Below, piece after piece: positions 1 to 11,893 of a stretch of DNA of 64,000 bases. The position numbers and the translations under genes were made by a program. A model generated the notes under the pieces. That model searched no databases and had not been told where the DNA came from. It saw only the letters and a list, made by a program, of their open reading frames with translations. Each line of letters opens with the position of its first letter. Positions within the stretch are counted from its first letter, which is position 1. The DNA comes from Ctenosaura bakeri (Eukaryota > Chordata > Lepidosauria > Squamata > Iguanidae): contig CAOLHI010000246.1 of assembly GCA_948474755.1 (NCBI GenBank), positions 186,001-250,000 on the forward strand. Reading direction: 5' to 3'.

Positions 1-1494
1 AGCCTAGAATGGTCTGGTCTCACAGCTTTCTCTACCTTTGGGCTGTATCACTGGGGTTGTGAACAGAGTGTAGCTACTGGCAGGGGAGTGCAAAAGAAAA
101 CCATGGCCCTCCCAGGAAGAATTCTTCCCTTCTTCAGCAAATTTTCCTTCTATCTCCAAATGTCTAGCTCTGCAGTAACTTGCAATCTCAGTTGAGCATT
201 TAGAAATATATGTTAGACATCCAAAGAAAAGAGATGAACAAAGCTGCCAATGGAACCAAGGAAATATAGAAGTTCTAAGTGTGAGTGATGTTCACTGTCT
301 CACTATCTATAATGCTAGAAATTTGGTGACTGAAGGAAAGTTTCATGGGGAAGGAAAAATCTTATCTGGGGGCAATGCCCTCAGTCCCCTCCCTTATAAC
401 CCTCATTTTGAAACACACTGCTACACCCTGGAGCCATATACTCCCAAATCATTTTTTCCCAGGATATTAACAACATGTTTCCTCACAGAAGGGTATCATT
501 TTCAAAAAAAAAAAAAAGTAGGTTCTCCCATCAGGCTTTCAAAAACTAGAATAAATAAGCTGAAAGGTTTGCTATCTCCAGTTCTCTTTTCCTGTCAGAA
601 AGACAAGGTGGGTGCAACTCCAAGGCAACTGTCTTTGACAAGGGCCATAGTTTTCAGCCAATAGCTTGTCTTAGAGAAGGACAACCATTTGAATGTAATA
701 GGTCTACTGTTGCTGACAATCCAAGCTAATTGAAGCTTAATGGGTAAGAGGGTTTCCTGCTGTCACTTGCAATTTGAGCTAAAGGGGGCAGAAGTACTGA
801 AAATGAGGAATGATTGGCCTAAATCTTCTCTGAGTGCCCTCTATTCCTTTTTTTATGGGAGATCTGTGGTGGCACAAACCTTTTAACATTCTAAATAAAG
901 CCCTCATATTTTGATTCCTGTGGCTACATTTATGAATGTCCAGCAGACTCTATAGGCACATCCTGTTAAAAGTGGCTTCTCCATAGTTTCCACTTTTGAC
1001 AGCAAAAATGGGCAAAGTGAGGGGGTTTGCAGCTGGACAATGTCATCTATGTGTTCAGAGCTAATCACAGTTTATTGTTCCAGCCCAAATTGTAACTGGC
1101 CACCTAACACGTGTGCCAGAATACAAACCTGAGTTTATGTTTTCAGCAAGTTAATTCTATATAGATGCACGTGAAGCTGAAAAGTGACTTTAGTAACTTA
1201 CCCAACCATGAGAAAATTGGGGATGAAACTGAACAGGGAATATATCTTAAGACATGATCAAAGAATAAAGTATGTACTACATTATTACATCAGTGTCATA
1301 CTACTTTAAATTTCATAGCTCCATCCTTGTAGCTCAGAGGTACATACAATTCTCTGCTAGAGAGCTGTATTGTAGTTTTGGAAACTATGGTTCCCAAGGT
1401 ACCACAAGTCCCATGCCACACTGTAGAAGGAAAATGATTCCATCTCCAGTCCTTTCCAGAGTATCTTGATGACAGGGATAGGAATCATTCAGTC
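1..1494. other. No gene or classified repeat seen
   Basis: This unassigned sequence has ordinary AT-rich composition. The open frame at 281-664 crosses a run of A at about 505-518 and matches no family I recognise. I see no clear splice-flanked exon, RNA gene or transposon end. Confidence 0.5.
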
Positions 1495-1575
1495 CTTCAG
1501 ATGTTGCTGGGCTGAAAATGCCAGAAGTTCTAGCCGTCATAGACAATGGTGAAGAATGCTGGGAAGTTCAATCCA
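1495..1575. repeat. Fragment of a palindromic interspersed repeat (CAGATGTTGCTGG type)
   Basis: The stretch contains a left arm near CAGATGTTGCTGGGCTG and a right arm with AATGCTGGGAAGTTCAATCC. This resembles a short palindromic repeat in which both arms carry an 'antisense CTGGGAGTTG' motif. Other pieces of similar sequence lie near 27.6 kb and 60.3 kb. The class (hAT-like) is an inference. Confidence 0.4.
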
Positions 1576-1796
1576 TTAACATGTACATTATTCCACTCCT
1601 GCTTTAAATTCTTCACCAGACCATAAATTCTAGGCTTCCTTATGAAGGAGCCATGATAATTAAAGTATTGTGAAGCTGATATACCAATGTAGTGTCAACA
1701 CTGTACACACTGAATGAGTCTCCTGCCCCTTAGGATGTGGTAATTAAAGGAGTTCCTGGCCACTGACATCGCCTGAACATTCTCAGATAACATCAC

Positions 1797-1971
1797 GGGC
1801 TCTTGCACAGTACACAATTATAGTGCTATATTCAACTTTAACTGTCATGGCAACATCTTGTGGAACCTTGGGATTTGCAGTTAGGGAGACTATATACTTC
1901 AGAGTTCCACAGAAGGTTGCCATAGCAGTTGAAGTGGAATAACTTGCTATAAATATGTAGTGTGAAAGGCT
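1797..1971. mobile_element. Short palindromic DNA transposon (GGGC-ended MITE), old copy
   Basis: The ends are inverted (GGGCTCTTGCACAG at left, GTGTGAAAGGCT at right). The inner arms are complementary: TGTCATGGCAACATCTTGTG faces CACAGAAGGTTGCCATAGCA. The same arms recur at 9666-9873. There is no coding capacity, so it would depend on a transposase supplied in trans. No clean target duplication is visible, which suggests an old insertion. Confidence 0.6.
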
Positions 1972-2102
1972 ACTTGTTCCCAGTGAACCCATCTCCTTCA
2001 GAATTACAATCAAAAGTCTCAAAGGGAATGCAGCCCCTTCCATAATGTTGAAAACTCCCCTGCAGTTCCATGGGACACCTATCTAACAATGCACTCATCT
2101 TA

Positions 2103-2282
2103 GGCCATTTCCGCACCAGAGTGCTATAATGCTGTGATTCCACTTTCAACATCCTATAGAATCCTGGGTTTTGCAGTTTCAGGAAGGGCTAGCTGGCCCC
2201 TCCCAAAACTGAAAACCCGAGAATTCCATAAGATGTTGAAAGTGGAATCATAGCGCTATAACTGTCTAGTGAGGAAATGGCC
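2103..2282. mobile_element. Palindromic GGCC-ended MITE
   Basis: This 180-bp element starts GGCCATTTCCGCACCAG and ends AGTGAGGAAATGGCC. The two halves are near reverse complements, with CCACTTTCAACATCCTATAG facing TTGAAAGTGGAATCATAGCG. The flanks TTA and TTT are compatible with a 3-bp target duplication that has one change. It matches the copies at 54742, 56933, 59068 and 61772. Confidence 0.75.
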
Positions 2283-4245
2283 TTTGTCTGGGAAAAGTTT
2301 CACAACAAAATTACCTCCAGACATTCATTCAAAGTTTAGATAGAAAAAGTGGGGTAACTACTTTGACCACAATCCTATGTGGTCCAGTATACTGTGGCAG
2401 TTGAACATGCAAGACTATGCTACAACTGGCCATTCACTGAGTCCCATACCCCAGCTTACTGTAATGTCACAGCAGCCCCTACCCCAGGCCCATCCTGGGA
2501 CTGGTAAGAATTATGGAAATTGTTGAACTGTCTGGCTATTACTCCGCAGCCACATGTGAAACAATTGCATCATTTGCTCAGGTCTATTGGCAACATCCTG
2601 AGCTCTTACCAGATGTCATAATCATTTTTTGTCAATATATTTCTCTAATCCCCTACTGATCTCCATCAGACATGGAATGACCTGTGGTCATTCCATGTCT
2701 GTGGGAGGTAGGGTGGGCGGGTGCTTTTGGTTGTTGAGTAAGGAGGAGTATCAACTTCTACATTAACCAAAAATGGACATACACAAATGTAAGCTGCATA
2801 TGCCACTTATACGATGCCAGTCAGCAGGTATCAGGGCCAACAGAGGAAGAGACTTTGGGGTGAGGTCACCAAACAAAATCTTGCTGTCATTCTCCATGCA
2901 TTTAGGAGAGGCATGTGTTCAGGAAAGTGCTGAAGCTCCGGTGCCCTAGAAAAGCCAAGCAGTGGCAATGCCTTGTCTGGGTCCTGCCATCATCAGGAAT
3001 TTCCCACAATGCCACCACAACATATCATTTTTACAAGGCATGGTGGTAGATGTAAATGTCTGCCTATCGCTGCCAGATAAAACACAGAAAGGAACCTAAA
3101 ATTGCTCATCAAGTTTGGGTGCTGAAATCTCAGGGTCCAGGGTAATTTCAAACTGGCAATCTGATTGCTCCAAAAACTGCCCTACACTGGCACAGTGGAG
3201 TCACCAAGAGGATCCCAGCCTGTCCCTTCTGTGCCAAAATAACTCTCCTGGTTTTGGAGATTGAGCACCGTGGCCTTGGTTGGCAGCAAAATGCACTGAA
3301 CTTGCCCTGCCAAAGAAGGCCACTTGCCAAGGGTTCACTCTCACCTAGAATCAGTCTGGCTGCACAGAGAAACATCTGAGGAATACTAATTTCAGAACAT
3401 GTGAAAATGCCTGCTAAGTGTCTGACACAAACAAGCCATTAGGTTGCAGCTGAATCTCTCTGAGCTCTAAGGCAAACTATTTCTGTTGATCTGCTCTGTA
3501 ACACACATTCCATGTAACCAACATGGGTGCAAAATCTTCTCCCAAATGGAGGTAAGTTTGTACTGGTTTAAGATATCCCTTCATTGCATTTTGGGTGGAG
3601 TGAAGGAGGAAACATTTGAACCTTTCTAGAACTGGAATCCAACAGAGTGCAATAAAGATGTTTCTCTGTTCATTCTCATGTAATTGTCACCACCCAGGAT
3701 TACATACTGCTTAAAAAATAATTACTCATGTAAACAGGAAATACTTCTTCAAGTAATGAGGGGGCCTCTGTTAGTGAAGGCTGACATACTTTAACAGGCC
3801 TAGCTTTCTCCTCTGAAAGTGCAACCATTACAGGGATTTTAATTGCTTCCTTCCTATTTAATTACTTTGAGGATTAACTGCAGGTAAGTGTATTCCATTT
3901 CTAATAACAAGTTGATTTACAAAGGATGAAAAGCTTCCAGTGGTGGCAAGAGGAGAAGGGGATTTCACCCCTTCCGTGTAATTCAACCACATAACAAGCT
4001 ATCAATTTTCCTTCTCTCCAGTCTTAAATCTTATGTGTCACCTTGCTTATTTTGAGTTAAGGAAATGTCTCTCCCTGGACTGTTCAGGTTTGCCTTCGTA
4101 CAACAAGAAAATAAGTGGGACTATTAAACACAACTACAAAAGGTGGGAAGCTATTCCCCAACAGCTGCTGCTACCATTGAATAGTATTAATGGTCTCACA
4201 AGAAGATTCCTTCAAGAGAACAAAAGTGAAAAAAAACAAACATTG
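2283..4245. other. Unassigned sequence without a recognised gene
   Basis: No coding region is convincing here. The one notable structure is the short perfect hairpin at 2667-2701. The rest has mixed composition, with no transposon ends I can recognise. Confidence 0.45.
2667..2701. repeat. Perfect 16-bp inverted repeat with 3-nt loop
   Basis: CAGACATGGAATGACC at 2667-2682 is followed by TGT and then its exact reverse complement, GGTCATTCCATGTCTG, at 2686-2701. It is a potential cruciform or RNA hairpin. Nothing else nearby explains it. Confidence 0.9.
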
Positions 4246-4247
4246 TA

Positions 4248-4694
4248 CAGTCAGCCGTCCACATTTGGATTAGGGTGCAGGACCCCTGCAAAAGTGGAAA
4301 AACCACAGATATCAAAATGTGTGTGTGTCTTGGGTCCAAACAAGGTCAGGGAAAGGAGAAGAAAAGGGTATACTGTATAAGGGCCCTTTGTCTTTCACAC
4401 CCATCTCCTCCTTTGTGTGTGTGTGGGGGGGGCATTGAGAGAAAGTTTGTGGTGCTGGGAGATTAGACTATAAACCATCCTTAGCTGGCCAGGCAGTGAC
4501 TGGTGGTGGTGAGGCAGGAGGAGGAGGAGGGGACCATTGGGAGCTTTTTAAAGGACTGTGCTGCCTGATCAGAGTTCCTGAAAGGGAAGGTTCCTCCAGA
4601 AAAGAAGTGCTTGAGGTGGGGGAACAAGGCTTGGATAAATTTGCATGCAATCAAATCTGTGAAAATTAAACTCACAAATGTGGAGGGCCAACTG
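4248..4694. mobile_element. Non-autonomous Tigger/pogo-like DNA transposon
   Basis: The element is bounded by TA on both sides (4246-4247 and 4695-4696), as expected for Tc1/mariner/pogo elements. Its ends are inverted: CAGTCAGCCGTCCACATTTG at left and CACAAATGTGGAGGGCCAAC (then TG) at right. The CAGTTGGCCCTCC-type end resembles vertebrate Tigger/MER2 elements. No transposase frame is present. A second copy lies at 61638-62261, and the two share internal motifs such as GGTCAGGGAAAGGAG. Confidence 0.75.
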
Positions 4695-4730
4695 TATTTA
4701 CCAGTTGCTCTAGAAGGAACTGGAAAAGTT

Positions 4731-5131
4731 GGCCAGAATCCTCTATCAGCTTATATTTAACTAAGTACATAATTAAATAACTTCTCCTAGCCTGACCTCT
4801 CTACACAGAAACATCATTCAGCCATGCTCCAATAGCTGGCAGAATAGACCTCTATCTCCTCATGCAGCGGATGCCTGGTGAAGTTACCTAGTCACAGCTG
4901 TTTTGTATTCATGACTGCTAGTTACCGGTAGCTATGCTTTTGACACTATTATCATAACTCCACCCCTCCAACCTCCTTTACCAGGCATCAGCTGCAAGGA
5001 GGAAGGTGGGCCAATCTGCTGAGAATTAGACCACAGTTGAATGATATTTCTATCAGGTTTGAGGAGGTTTGAGCCAGGAGAAGTTACTTAGTTAAGTACG
5101 TAGCTAAATATAAACTGATACAGGATGCCAG
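4731..5131. mobile_element. Foldback (palindromic) DNA element
   Basis: The left arm at about 4731-4793 (with ATCAGCTTATATTTAACTAA) is the imperfect reverse complement of the right arm at about 5068-5131 (with CTAAATATAAACTGATACAG). A second, inner pair is TGCAGCGGATGCCTGGT at 4863 and ACCAGGCATCAGCTGCA at 4980. The whole about 400 bp can fold on itself. It begins just after the Tigger-like element. The superfamily is not determined and no clear target duplication is visible. Confidence 0.7.
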
Positions 5132-5926
5132 CCATTGCTTTTACAGCCACAATAATGTAAATCAAGTTGATCTCATTTTAAGAAAAAACCCTCTGGGATT
5201 ATTTTATGTGGAAAGCTGTGGTTGAGATTGATTGCATGCTCCCTATCAGAACTCTACCAGTCATGAGATAGGATTTTTTTTAACAGAGACAGAACAATTA
5301 TTTAGAACTCTGTTTGCATCATTAAAATATATTCAGTTCCAGACCATAAGAAAATATTTTATATTCTTATAAAAGTTGGATGAAAACTAACTCAAAACTG
5401 TATCATGCAAACAGTGTAGTGTATGTTATGCTTCAGTTGCATTACAACACATTATGATCAGTGACAAGCATTACGATCAATGTTATGCAATCAGTTTATT
5501 TCAGAGCCAGTCCCAATTGATTCACTCTAACCATGCCCATAAACCCGCATGTCTCTGTTTCTTTTCATCCCATACACCCTGCTGATCATCCTAACTGTTC
5601 TCTGCTATCTTCCTATTAATTCATACTATGCTTAGCTTGGCTGGGTCAGTTGCAACAACAGTGGTAACTCATGGAGAGAGGGAAGAGGGAAAGTGTTGTC
5701 CACCCCCTCTCATTTCCACAAAATACCTATGGCTACTATTGGCAAGTACATGTCTACATATCTATGGTGTGACACGTTTCCAACTTTACAAAATACCACT
5801 CTTGCTTTGAAGGGCAGTCAAAAGATAACCCTCATTTCAGTAGTTCTTTTCCTTTGGGTTTTCAACCAAACATATCTTGTATTTCACCATTCACTCTATT
5901 AAATGATACGTGTGTGTGCGTGTGTG
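5132..5926. other. Unassigned sequence
   Basis: No gene or repeat is recognised. A short alternating TG/CG tract (TGTGTGTGCGTGTGTGT) sits at about 5909-5926, directly before the SINE. Confidence 0.45.
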
Positions 5927-6125
5927 TTCAAGATGCTGGTCAATTTACAATGACCTCATGAATTTCATAGGGATTTCTTAGGCAAGCAATACTCAGAGGT
6001 GGTTTGCTTGTTCCTTCCTCTGAATGATAACCTACAGCACCTGGTATTCATTAGTGGTTGTCCATCCAAGTATCAACAAGGGCTGACCCTGCTTAGCGTC
6101 CAAGATCAGGTGGGTTTGTAAACCC
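5927..6125 (-). mobile_element. 5S rRNA-derived SINE, minus orientation
   Basis: Read on the minus strand, the segment at about 6050-6115 contains CTAAGCAGGGTCAGCCCT and a TACTTGGATGG-like block, which match the internal control region of 5S rRNA. The body and tail follow, ending in a 'catgaggtcattgtaaat' type tail. This is the 5S-headed SINE design (SINE3-like). A plus-strand relative is at 24140-24340 and a broken copy flanks the LTR at 18295-19208. It is too diverged to be a functional 5S gene. Confidence 0.7.
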
Positions 6126-6432
6126 AAACAAACAGCGATAATACTCCCGTCAGTAGTTAAAAATGGTATTCTGGACAACCAAGCACAACACATAATTTCT
6201 CACAAGAAGCAGGCGATCCTTCACTGGAAGGCAGGGGCAACAGAAGATTGGGAGAAACACCACTAGCATGTCATAAGGTGGCAGGTGGATAATCTCTGAC
6301 AGGTAGGGATGGGGATCCTCTAGGTGGTTGCATTTGTCCAACTGCTAGCATAACTTCTTTTTCCAGATGTTGCATAGGTGTTCAATAATTCTCTACCCCT
6401 CAGTAAGGGGCTGGTTATAGAATGCCTGTTAT

Positions 6433-7016
6433 CCCTTGTTGAAACAGCTTCACTGGCTACCTGTCCATTTCCAACACAGTTTAAAGCACTGGTTATGACC
6501 TATAAAGCTGTATACATCACATGACCGGTCCATCTGAAAACATATGTCTCCCTATATGAGATAGCTCCTATCTTAGAATTTTTGGTGGAGGGTTTTCACT
6601 TGATCCCACCACTCTCACAGGCTCATCATAGGAAAAAGCTTTGATGGTGGTTTTTCCTAGGCTGTGGAATTCCCTTCCAAGAGATTTTTGGTTGGCCTTC
6701 TCTCTGCTGTTTTCATATGATATTTCTGTTTAAATTATAGCAATTATTCCTAAATTTACACCAATGGATGTATTGGCATATGTAGATTTTATCTAGAACA
6801 TGTGTCCTCTTTGGTTCTCTTTCTTTGCGGGTGCATTTCCTGTTTTTAATTTTAGTGTTTTGCTTTTATTGGATTTTATCAAGCATTTGTCATCTATTAT
6901 CTGTTCCATAGGTCCTGCTGTAAATGTTGTAATCTGTTTTAGATATTAATTTATGATGTTAAATGTGTGTAAACTATGATTTTAATAGTGTGATGTTATA
7001 TACTGGGTATATACTC
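6433..7016 (+). mobile_element. L2-like LINE 3' fragment
   Basis: The translation at about 6448-6487 reads LHWLPVHFQHSLK. This is the conserved LHWLPV block near the C-terminus of L2/CR1-clade ORF2 proteins. Further on, TAGGCTGTGGAATTCCCTTC encodes the usual 'WNSLP' motif. Stops and frameshifts break the frame and only the 3' end is present, as usual for 5'-truncated LINE copies. An untranslated-looking AT-rich stretch follows, and then the SINE at 7018. Confidence 0.6.
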
Positions 7017-7017
7017 A

Positions 7018-7177
7018 TCATTGGACTATGACCCTGGAGAGAAGGGTATGGTTGCCCGCTCAGCCATGGAAACCCACTGGGAAACCCACTCTCTACCCCA
7101 GAAAACCCTGTGATAGGTTTACTTTACAGTTGCTATAAGTTGGAAATGACTTGAAGATACACAATAACAACAACTAC
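7018..7177 (+). mobile_element. tRNA-derived SINE with L2-type tail, followed by (ACT)n
   Basis: The copy includes TCAGCCATGGAAACCCACTG from the tRNA-related part and GTTGGAAATGACTTGAAG at the tail, followed by a CAACAACAAC-type end and an impure ACT trinucleotide run to about 7202. The 5' part with box A is missing. Minus-strand copies with box B are at 14368, 17036, 42037, 43627 and 56866. The design matches squamate SINEs thought to be moved by L2. Confidence 0.7.
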
Positions 7178-7440
7178 TACTACTATTACTGCTACTATTG
7201 ACTTACCACAGCTTCTGTGAGAAAGGTAGCGATATCAATTAAATCAAGCACATTCAATCACTTTGAAAAGTGAACATCCCTCATTCAAAACTAACTAGGG
7301 AAGCTGTGCACAACCATGTATAAAGCATTAATGTTTCTTACCAAATTGTTCAAAAACAACTTACTAGATCATCTCTAGAATCTAATTTCAACAAACCCTT
7401 CCCAAATGGGGCAGATTACTGGGTTCCCAAATGTCAAGAT

Positions 7441-7520
7441 CAATCAATCAGTCAGTCACTCAGTCAATCATTTTATTTAGATCCTACCTTCCCCAAAGTG
7501 AGACTCAAGTTCTCATGAAT
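7441..7520 (-). repeat. Impure CAAT/CAGT repeat next to a LINE-like 3' tail
   Basis: ATCAATCAGTCAGTCACTCA leads into ATTTTATTTAGATCCTACCT. The latter resembles the reverse complement of the L2-type 3' end ('...ggcgggatataaataaa'). This is a short, weak call. Confidence 0.35.
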
Positions 7521-9665
7521 CCTATGCAGTAGAGGAGAATGTCTGTCTTTATCATTTTATCACTGTGTGAGTCACATTTACTTACTTCTTTCCTCTCACC
7601 CTCAAAAGAGGTTGGGGGAGATAAATGCAGTTGACTAAACTTTGTAAAACCCATGCATTTCAGCTACCATGAAGTTCAAAACATCATTCAGTTTTGTATT
7701 ATTTGAATCATTTGAAATACGAAGGATGTTAATCATTTTTAACAGCAGCACTAATAGATGCTGACCAGTCCATTAATTCTATATTGACCAATATTCCTTC
7801 CAATACTCCAATATTGTGCCAGTTTATGTCCCACTCCATGGTGTCCAAGCAAAGCTGAAGCAGTGCCACCTCTTCTAGCCTAGGCAAGAGCTGATAACTG
7901 CATATAGGTCCAGCCCTTCCATTAGGCAGAGGGAAGCAATTGCCTCAGGCAACTGGTTTGGAATATCTTGAAAAGACAGCACATGTTATTTAACTTATTA
8001 TTGTGTGTTTATATTGCCAGTGAAGGGAAGAGATACTTATAGATTTTGTTTCTTTGCTTTACCTCAGCTGCCAAAATATCTTGGCTTTGTGTGAAATTGA
8101 ACAGCCATACTGGACTTGGTACAGGAGCAGTACTCTGTGTATTAATGCTGCATGGCAGGGAGGGGAAATTTAGCTATAGCTTATGGACAGCCACTCTGCA
8201 CCCTTTTTAATATACTTATGTTGAATTCTATCTTTATATTGCCATTTTATGGACAGAAAGCCTCCACCTTTTTATACCCTGTTATCTGACAGCTTGCTTG
8301 ACATTTCCAAATTAAAGACATGTTCCGTTAACTTGGTGGGAGTTCCACTCTTTCATCAGTCCTTCTTGCCTATGCAGACCCAATTGGAACCACTCACATG
8401 TGTGCACTACTTGCAAAGCAACCTGAGAGGGAGGAAATGGTACTAAGCTGACTGAGAGACTTTACAAGTAGTGCATGTAGTTGGTACCACGTGAGCCTCT
8501 GTTTCATGCTCCTTACAATACAGTACATGGGTTTCACTTTTCAACCAATTCCATGCACAGGTCCCTAATCTGTCAGATAAGCAGACTTGACTAGAAAGCA
8601 ATGGTCAAAGCATTTACTTGCAAGTAGATACCATGGACAGAGTCAGATTATATGGAAGATGCAGTCCTTACTAAATTGCTGCATAAAATGCAATAAAATC
8701 CAAAATATTCATCATGATGATAACTTTATTAGGCCAAGTGTCCCAAAGATGGCAAAAAATGCAGAGGAAATAAAGAGACTGTATTAGGATCACAGTTTTT
8801 CATTCTGCCTGAGACATTTGCTTAAGGTGGTTTTGAAGGAGAGTTGATGCAGATAGAGGACACACCTTAATGGTCTAAGGGGAACTTGAAACAAAACCAG
8901 TAAAATAAATGTTAATAAATGTCCTCCCATCATTAGCAGCATCAGAGTAACTTGCTTTGGGGCAATATCTCTTCTTTTGCAACCAAAAGTGACTTGAACG
9001 GCAGGGTACAGCCAATCTCTTAAGGAGTTTTTGTGCTGTTGTTTATGGAGATTGATTTATATTTTGTAATCAGTAAAGCATGTCAATTAAAGTCAATGTC
9101 AGGATGCTTCATTTAATGCTTATTGTCTGTTGGAGGTTCATCTTTCTCGTACTTCTGTCTCCATTCAGTCACAGTTGCCCAGCCAGGAATCTATGTGCTA
9201 AATCAGTTGTCACAATATGGCAGTCACTGCACCGGGAATCAATGTGCTAAACAGATTGTCAAAATATGACAGTCCTTTCCCAAGAAAACATATCTCTGGT
9301 AACTGGAAGAGCTGAGTGAGGCATGGTTGTAGAATTATCATGGATATTTCTGTCTAGCAGGTATGACATTACCAGAGATAAGCAACATACTCCTTTGTCC
9401 CTGCATACTTGAAAAACCTGTTAAAAGGCCAAACTACATCTTATATTATATGCACTGTTTGTAAAACAACTTAAGCTTGCCATTTTTATTTTCAAGGAAA
9501 AGCAGTCACATGGGCCCCTATCTGAATGACTCTTTTTGGAGGTAGCTGATTGGTTTTCAGCTTGGAGTACTCCTGGTCCCATTATTACACCTGGATTTCC
9601 CAAGTTTGCCTGATGTGACCATTGCATCCCTTTCTGGAAAAGACAGCTCAGTTTTGTATGTTTTT
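7521..9665. other. Unassigned sequence with one dispersed-repeat fragment
   Basis: No gene is seen. At about 7912-7960 the segment CCATTAGGCAGAGGGAAGCA with 'gcctcaggca' resembles pieces at about 23765 and 55375, so it is probably a dispersed repeat of unknown class. An imperfect pair of about 75-bp units is visible at about 9185-9280 (GTGCTAAATCAGTTGTCACA and GTGCTAAACAGATTGTCAAA). Confidence 0.4.
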
Positions 9666-9873
9666 GGGCCCTTTCACACTACACATTTATAGCAATATGA
9701 TTCCATCTTAACTGTCATGGCAACATCCCATGGAATCCTGGTATTTGCGGGTTGGGGGGGGTTAAGAATTCTCAGCTGGAGAGTTCTAGTGACTCATAAA
9801 ACTACAAATACCAGGATTCCATAAGATATTGTCATCGAATATACTGCTATAATTGTGCAGTGTGATAGGGCCC
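9666..9873. mobile_element. Palindromic GGGCCC-ended MITE
   Basis: The left end is GGGCCCTTTCACACTAC and the right end is GCAGTGTGATAGGGCCC. The arms CCATGGAATCCTGGTATTTG and AAATACCAGGATTCCATAAG are complementary. The flanks TTT (left) and TTA (right) fit a 3-bp duplication with one change. The inner arms resemble the copy at 1797-1971. It has no coding capacity. Confidence 0.75.
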
Positions 9874-10045
9874 TTAGTCACATCCAGATTACTGTTATCA
9901 ATGGTCTGCTTCATCCCATCAATTTGAGGGTGCTCCCCCCATCCAGGCCCTAGTTAAAGTAAAACATTTTATTTAGGACTGATCCTGAAGAGTATTTAGA
10001 AACCATAAGTGCAAAATGCTTTCAGCTACTCACTCTTTGGATCAT

Positions 10046-10372
10046 ATAATCTACGTCCTGTTCCATCTACACTGACTTCCTGTTTGTTTGTGGTTCAAGA
10101 TGCTCTTCCATACTTATTCAACCCCAATGGCCTTCACATCAGGATATCTGAAAGGCTGCTTCCTTCTTCCAGCTGTGGTCATCTTCAGAATTCCTGATCT
10201 GCATTACACTGGTGAGGGATGTGCACTTAACAATGGCACAAGAAAGAGTTTTCACTAGTGCCACCTTGATTTTGGGATTCTTTCCAGAGGCGAAGTTTGA
10301 CTAGCCCCATCTGTGATTATTTGTTTTTGGAAGTAACCACAGGACCATTTCATTAATTTCCCATGCAAGCAA
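10046..10372 (+). mobile_element. L2-like LINE ORF2 C-terminal remnant
   Basis: The translation around 10060-10200 resembles the degenerate end of an L2/CR1-clade ORF2: a leucine-rich 'lptclfvvqd' stretch where LHWLPV would lie, then a serine-rich segment. It runs directly into the RTE-like element. Weak conservation makes the family call tentative. Confidence 0.4.
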
Positions 10373-11606
10373 AGTCACGATCAAAATTCTGCAACACAGA
10401 CTTCTACCATATATGAAGCAAGAAATGCCAGATGACCAAGGTGAGTTCACTAGGAATCATGCTGCAAGGATATGTTGGATAACAGTGCACACCAAAGAAT
10501 TTCAAAAGAAAATCAGCCTGTGCTTCATAGATTATAGCAAAGCCTTTGATTGTGTAGATCATGAGAAACTATGGATTGCTGTTAAAGAAATGGGTGTGCC
10601 ACAACATTTGATTGTTCTGATGTGTAACTTGCATGCAAGACAAGAGACTACTGTTAGAAGAGAATCCAGAAAAAAGGAATAGTTTCCAAATGGCAAGGGG
10701 GACAGATGAGGTTGCATGTTATCAACCTATCTCTTTAGCTTGTATGTTGAATATATCATACATAAAGCAGGATTAGACTTGAAGGTAGGAGCATGAAAAG
10801 TGGAGGAAAGAACATCAACAATTTAAGATAAGTAGATAGCACCACACTGTTAGCGGAAAACAGTAAAGACTTGGAAAAATTACTGAAGAAAGTCAAGGCA
10901 GAAAGTTCAACGGCAGGTTTATGGCTGAACATTAAGAAAACAAAAACAATGACTACAGATGATTTACATAAGCTTAAAGGAGATGATGAAGACATTGAAA
11001 TAGTTAAAGATTTTCCATATCTTGGCTCAGTCACTAATCAGAATGAAGACTGCATTCAAATCAGAAGAAGACTAGGTCTTGTGAGGGTACCTATGAATGA
11101 ACTAGACAAGATCCTGAAGTCTAAAGATATATCATTGAATGCTGCAGTTAGGAATGTCCATGACATCCTATTTCCAGATTCTATGTATGGTTATGAAAGC
11201 TGGACAGTGAAGAAAGCTGATAGTTAGAAAATCAACTCATTTGAAATGTGGTACTGGAGAAGAGTTCTGCAGATACTGTGGACTGTTAAAAAAAGACAAA
11301 TGGATTGACCCTAAAGCAAATCAAGCCTGAATTCTCCCTATAAGTCAAGATAACTAAACTGATACTGTTGTACTTTGGACATACCATGAAAAGACATGAC
11401 TTGATAGAAAAGACAATAATGCTTGGCAAGGTAGAAGGCACTACCAAAAGAGGAAGACCACATTACAGATGAATAGATTCAATCAAGGAGGACACGTCCC
11501 TGAATCTGCAAGACCTGAGCAGGGTGTTTGATGATAGGGTTACTTGAGATTTCTCAGTCCAAAGGGTCACCATAAGTCAATAGCAACTTGATAGCAAGGC
11601 ATTCAA
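10373..11606 (+). mobile_element. Decayed RTE/BovB-like LINE (reverse transcriptase remnant)
   Basis: The frame around 10500-10580 encodes CFIDYSKAFDCVDHEKLW, the RT palm block typical of BovB/RTE elements and containing the first catalytic Asp. Further pieces encode LNIKKTKTM (near 10925), DKILKSKDISL (near 11105) and YGYESWTVKKA (near 11187), in the BovB order. The YADD-equivalent site near 10835 reads VDST, so the second catalytic Asp is lost, and there are stops and frameshifts. The 3' end CACCATAAGTCAATAGCAAC resembles the BovB/RTE tail. Endonuclease and 5' parts are absent. The copy is dead. BovB elements are common in squamates, which supports the host assignment. Confidence 0.75.
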
Positions 11607-11893
11607 AAGCACAAACCTGGTGTCCCAAATCACAAGGTTCTCTTCAACTTTGTATTTAATCTCTAGTGCCTGGGATAGCAGTTCACTGTTCAAGAAGTTT
11701 ATTCTGCTCTAACATGGATTCTGATTGCTATCAGAAAATATCACTAGAGTTGGGTGGCAAGTACATCAATACAGGGGAATATATTTCCATGGCATCTCAA
11801 CTGTGATCTAATATTAAGCATTTTTCAGCACTTTGTATTTGTGTTTGTATTTTATATGTTTTGTCTCCCATATTGTAGCACACTTTTATCATA

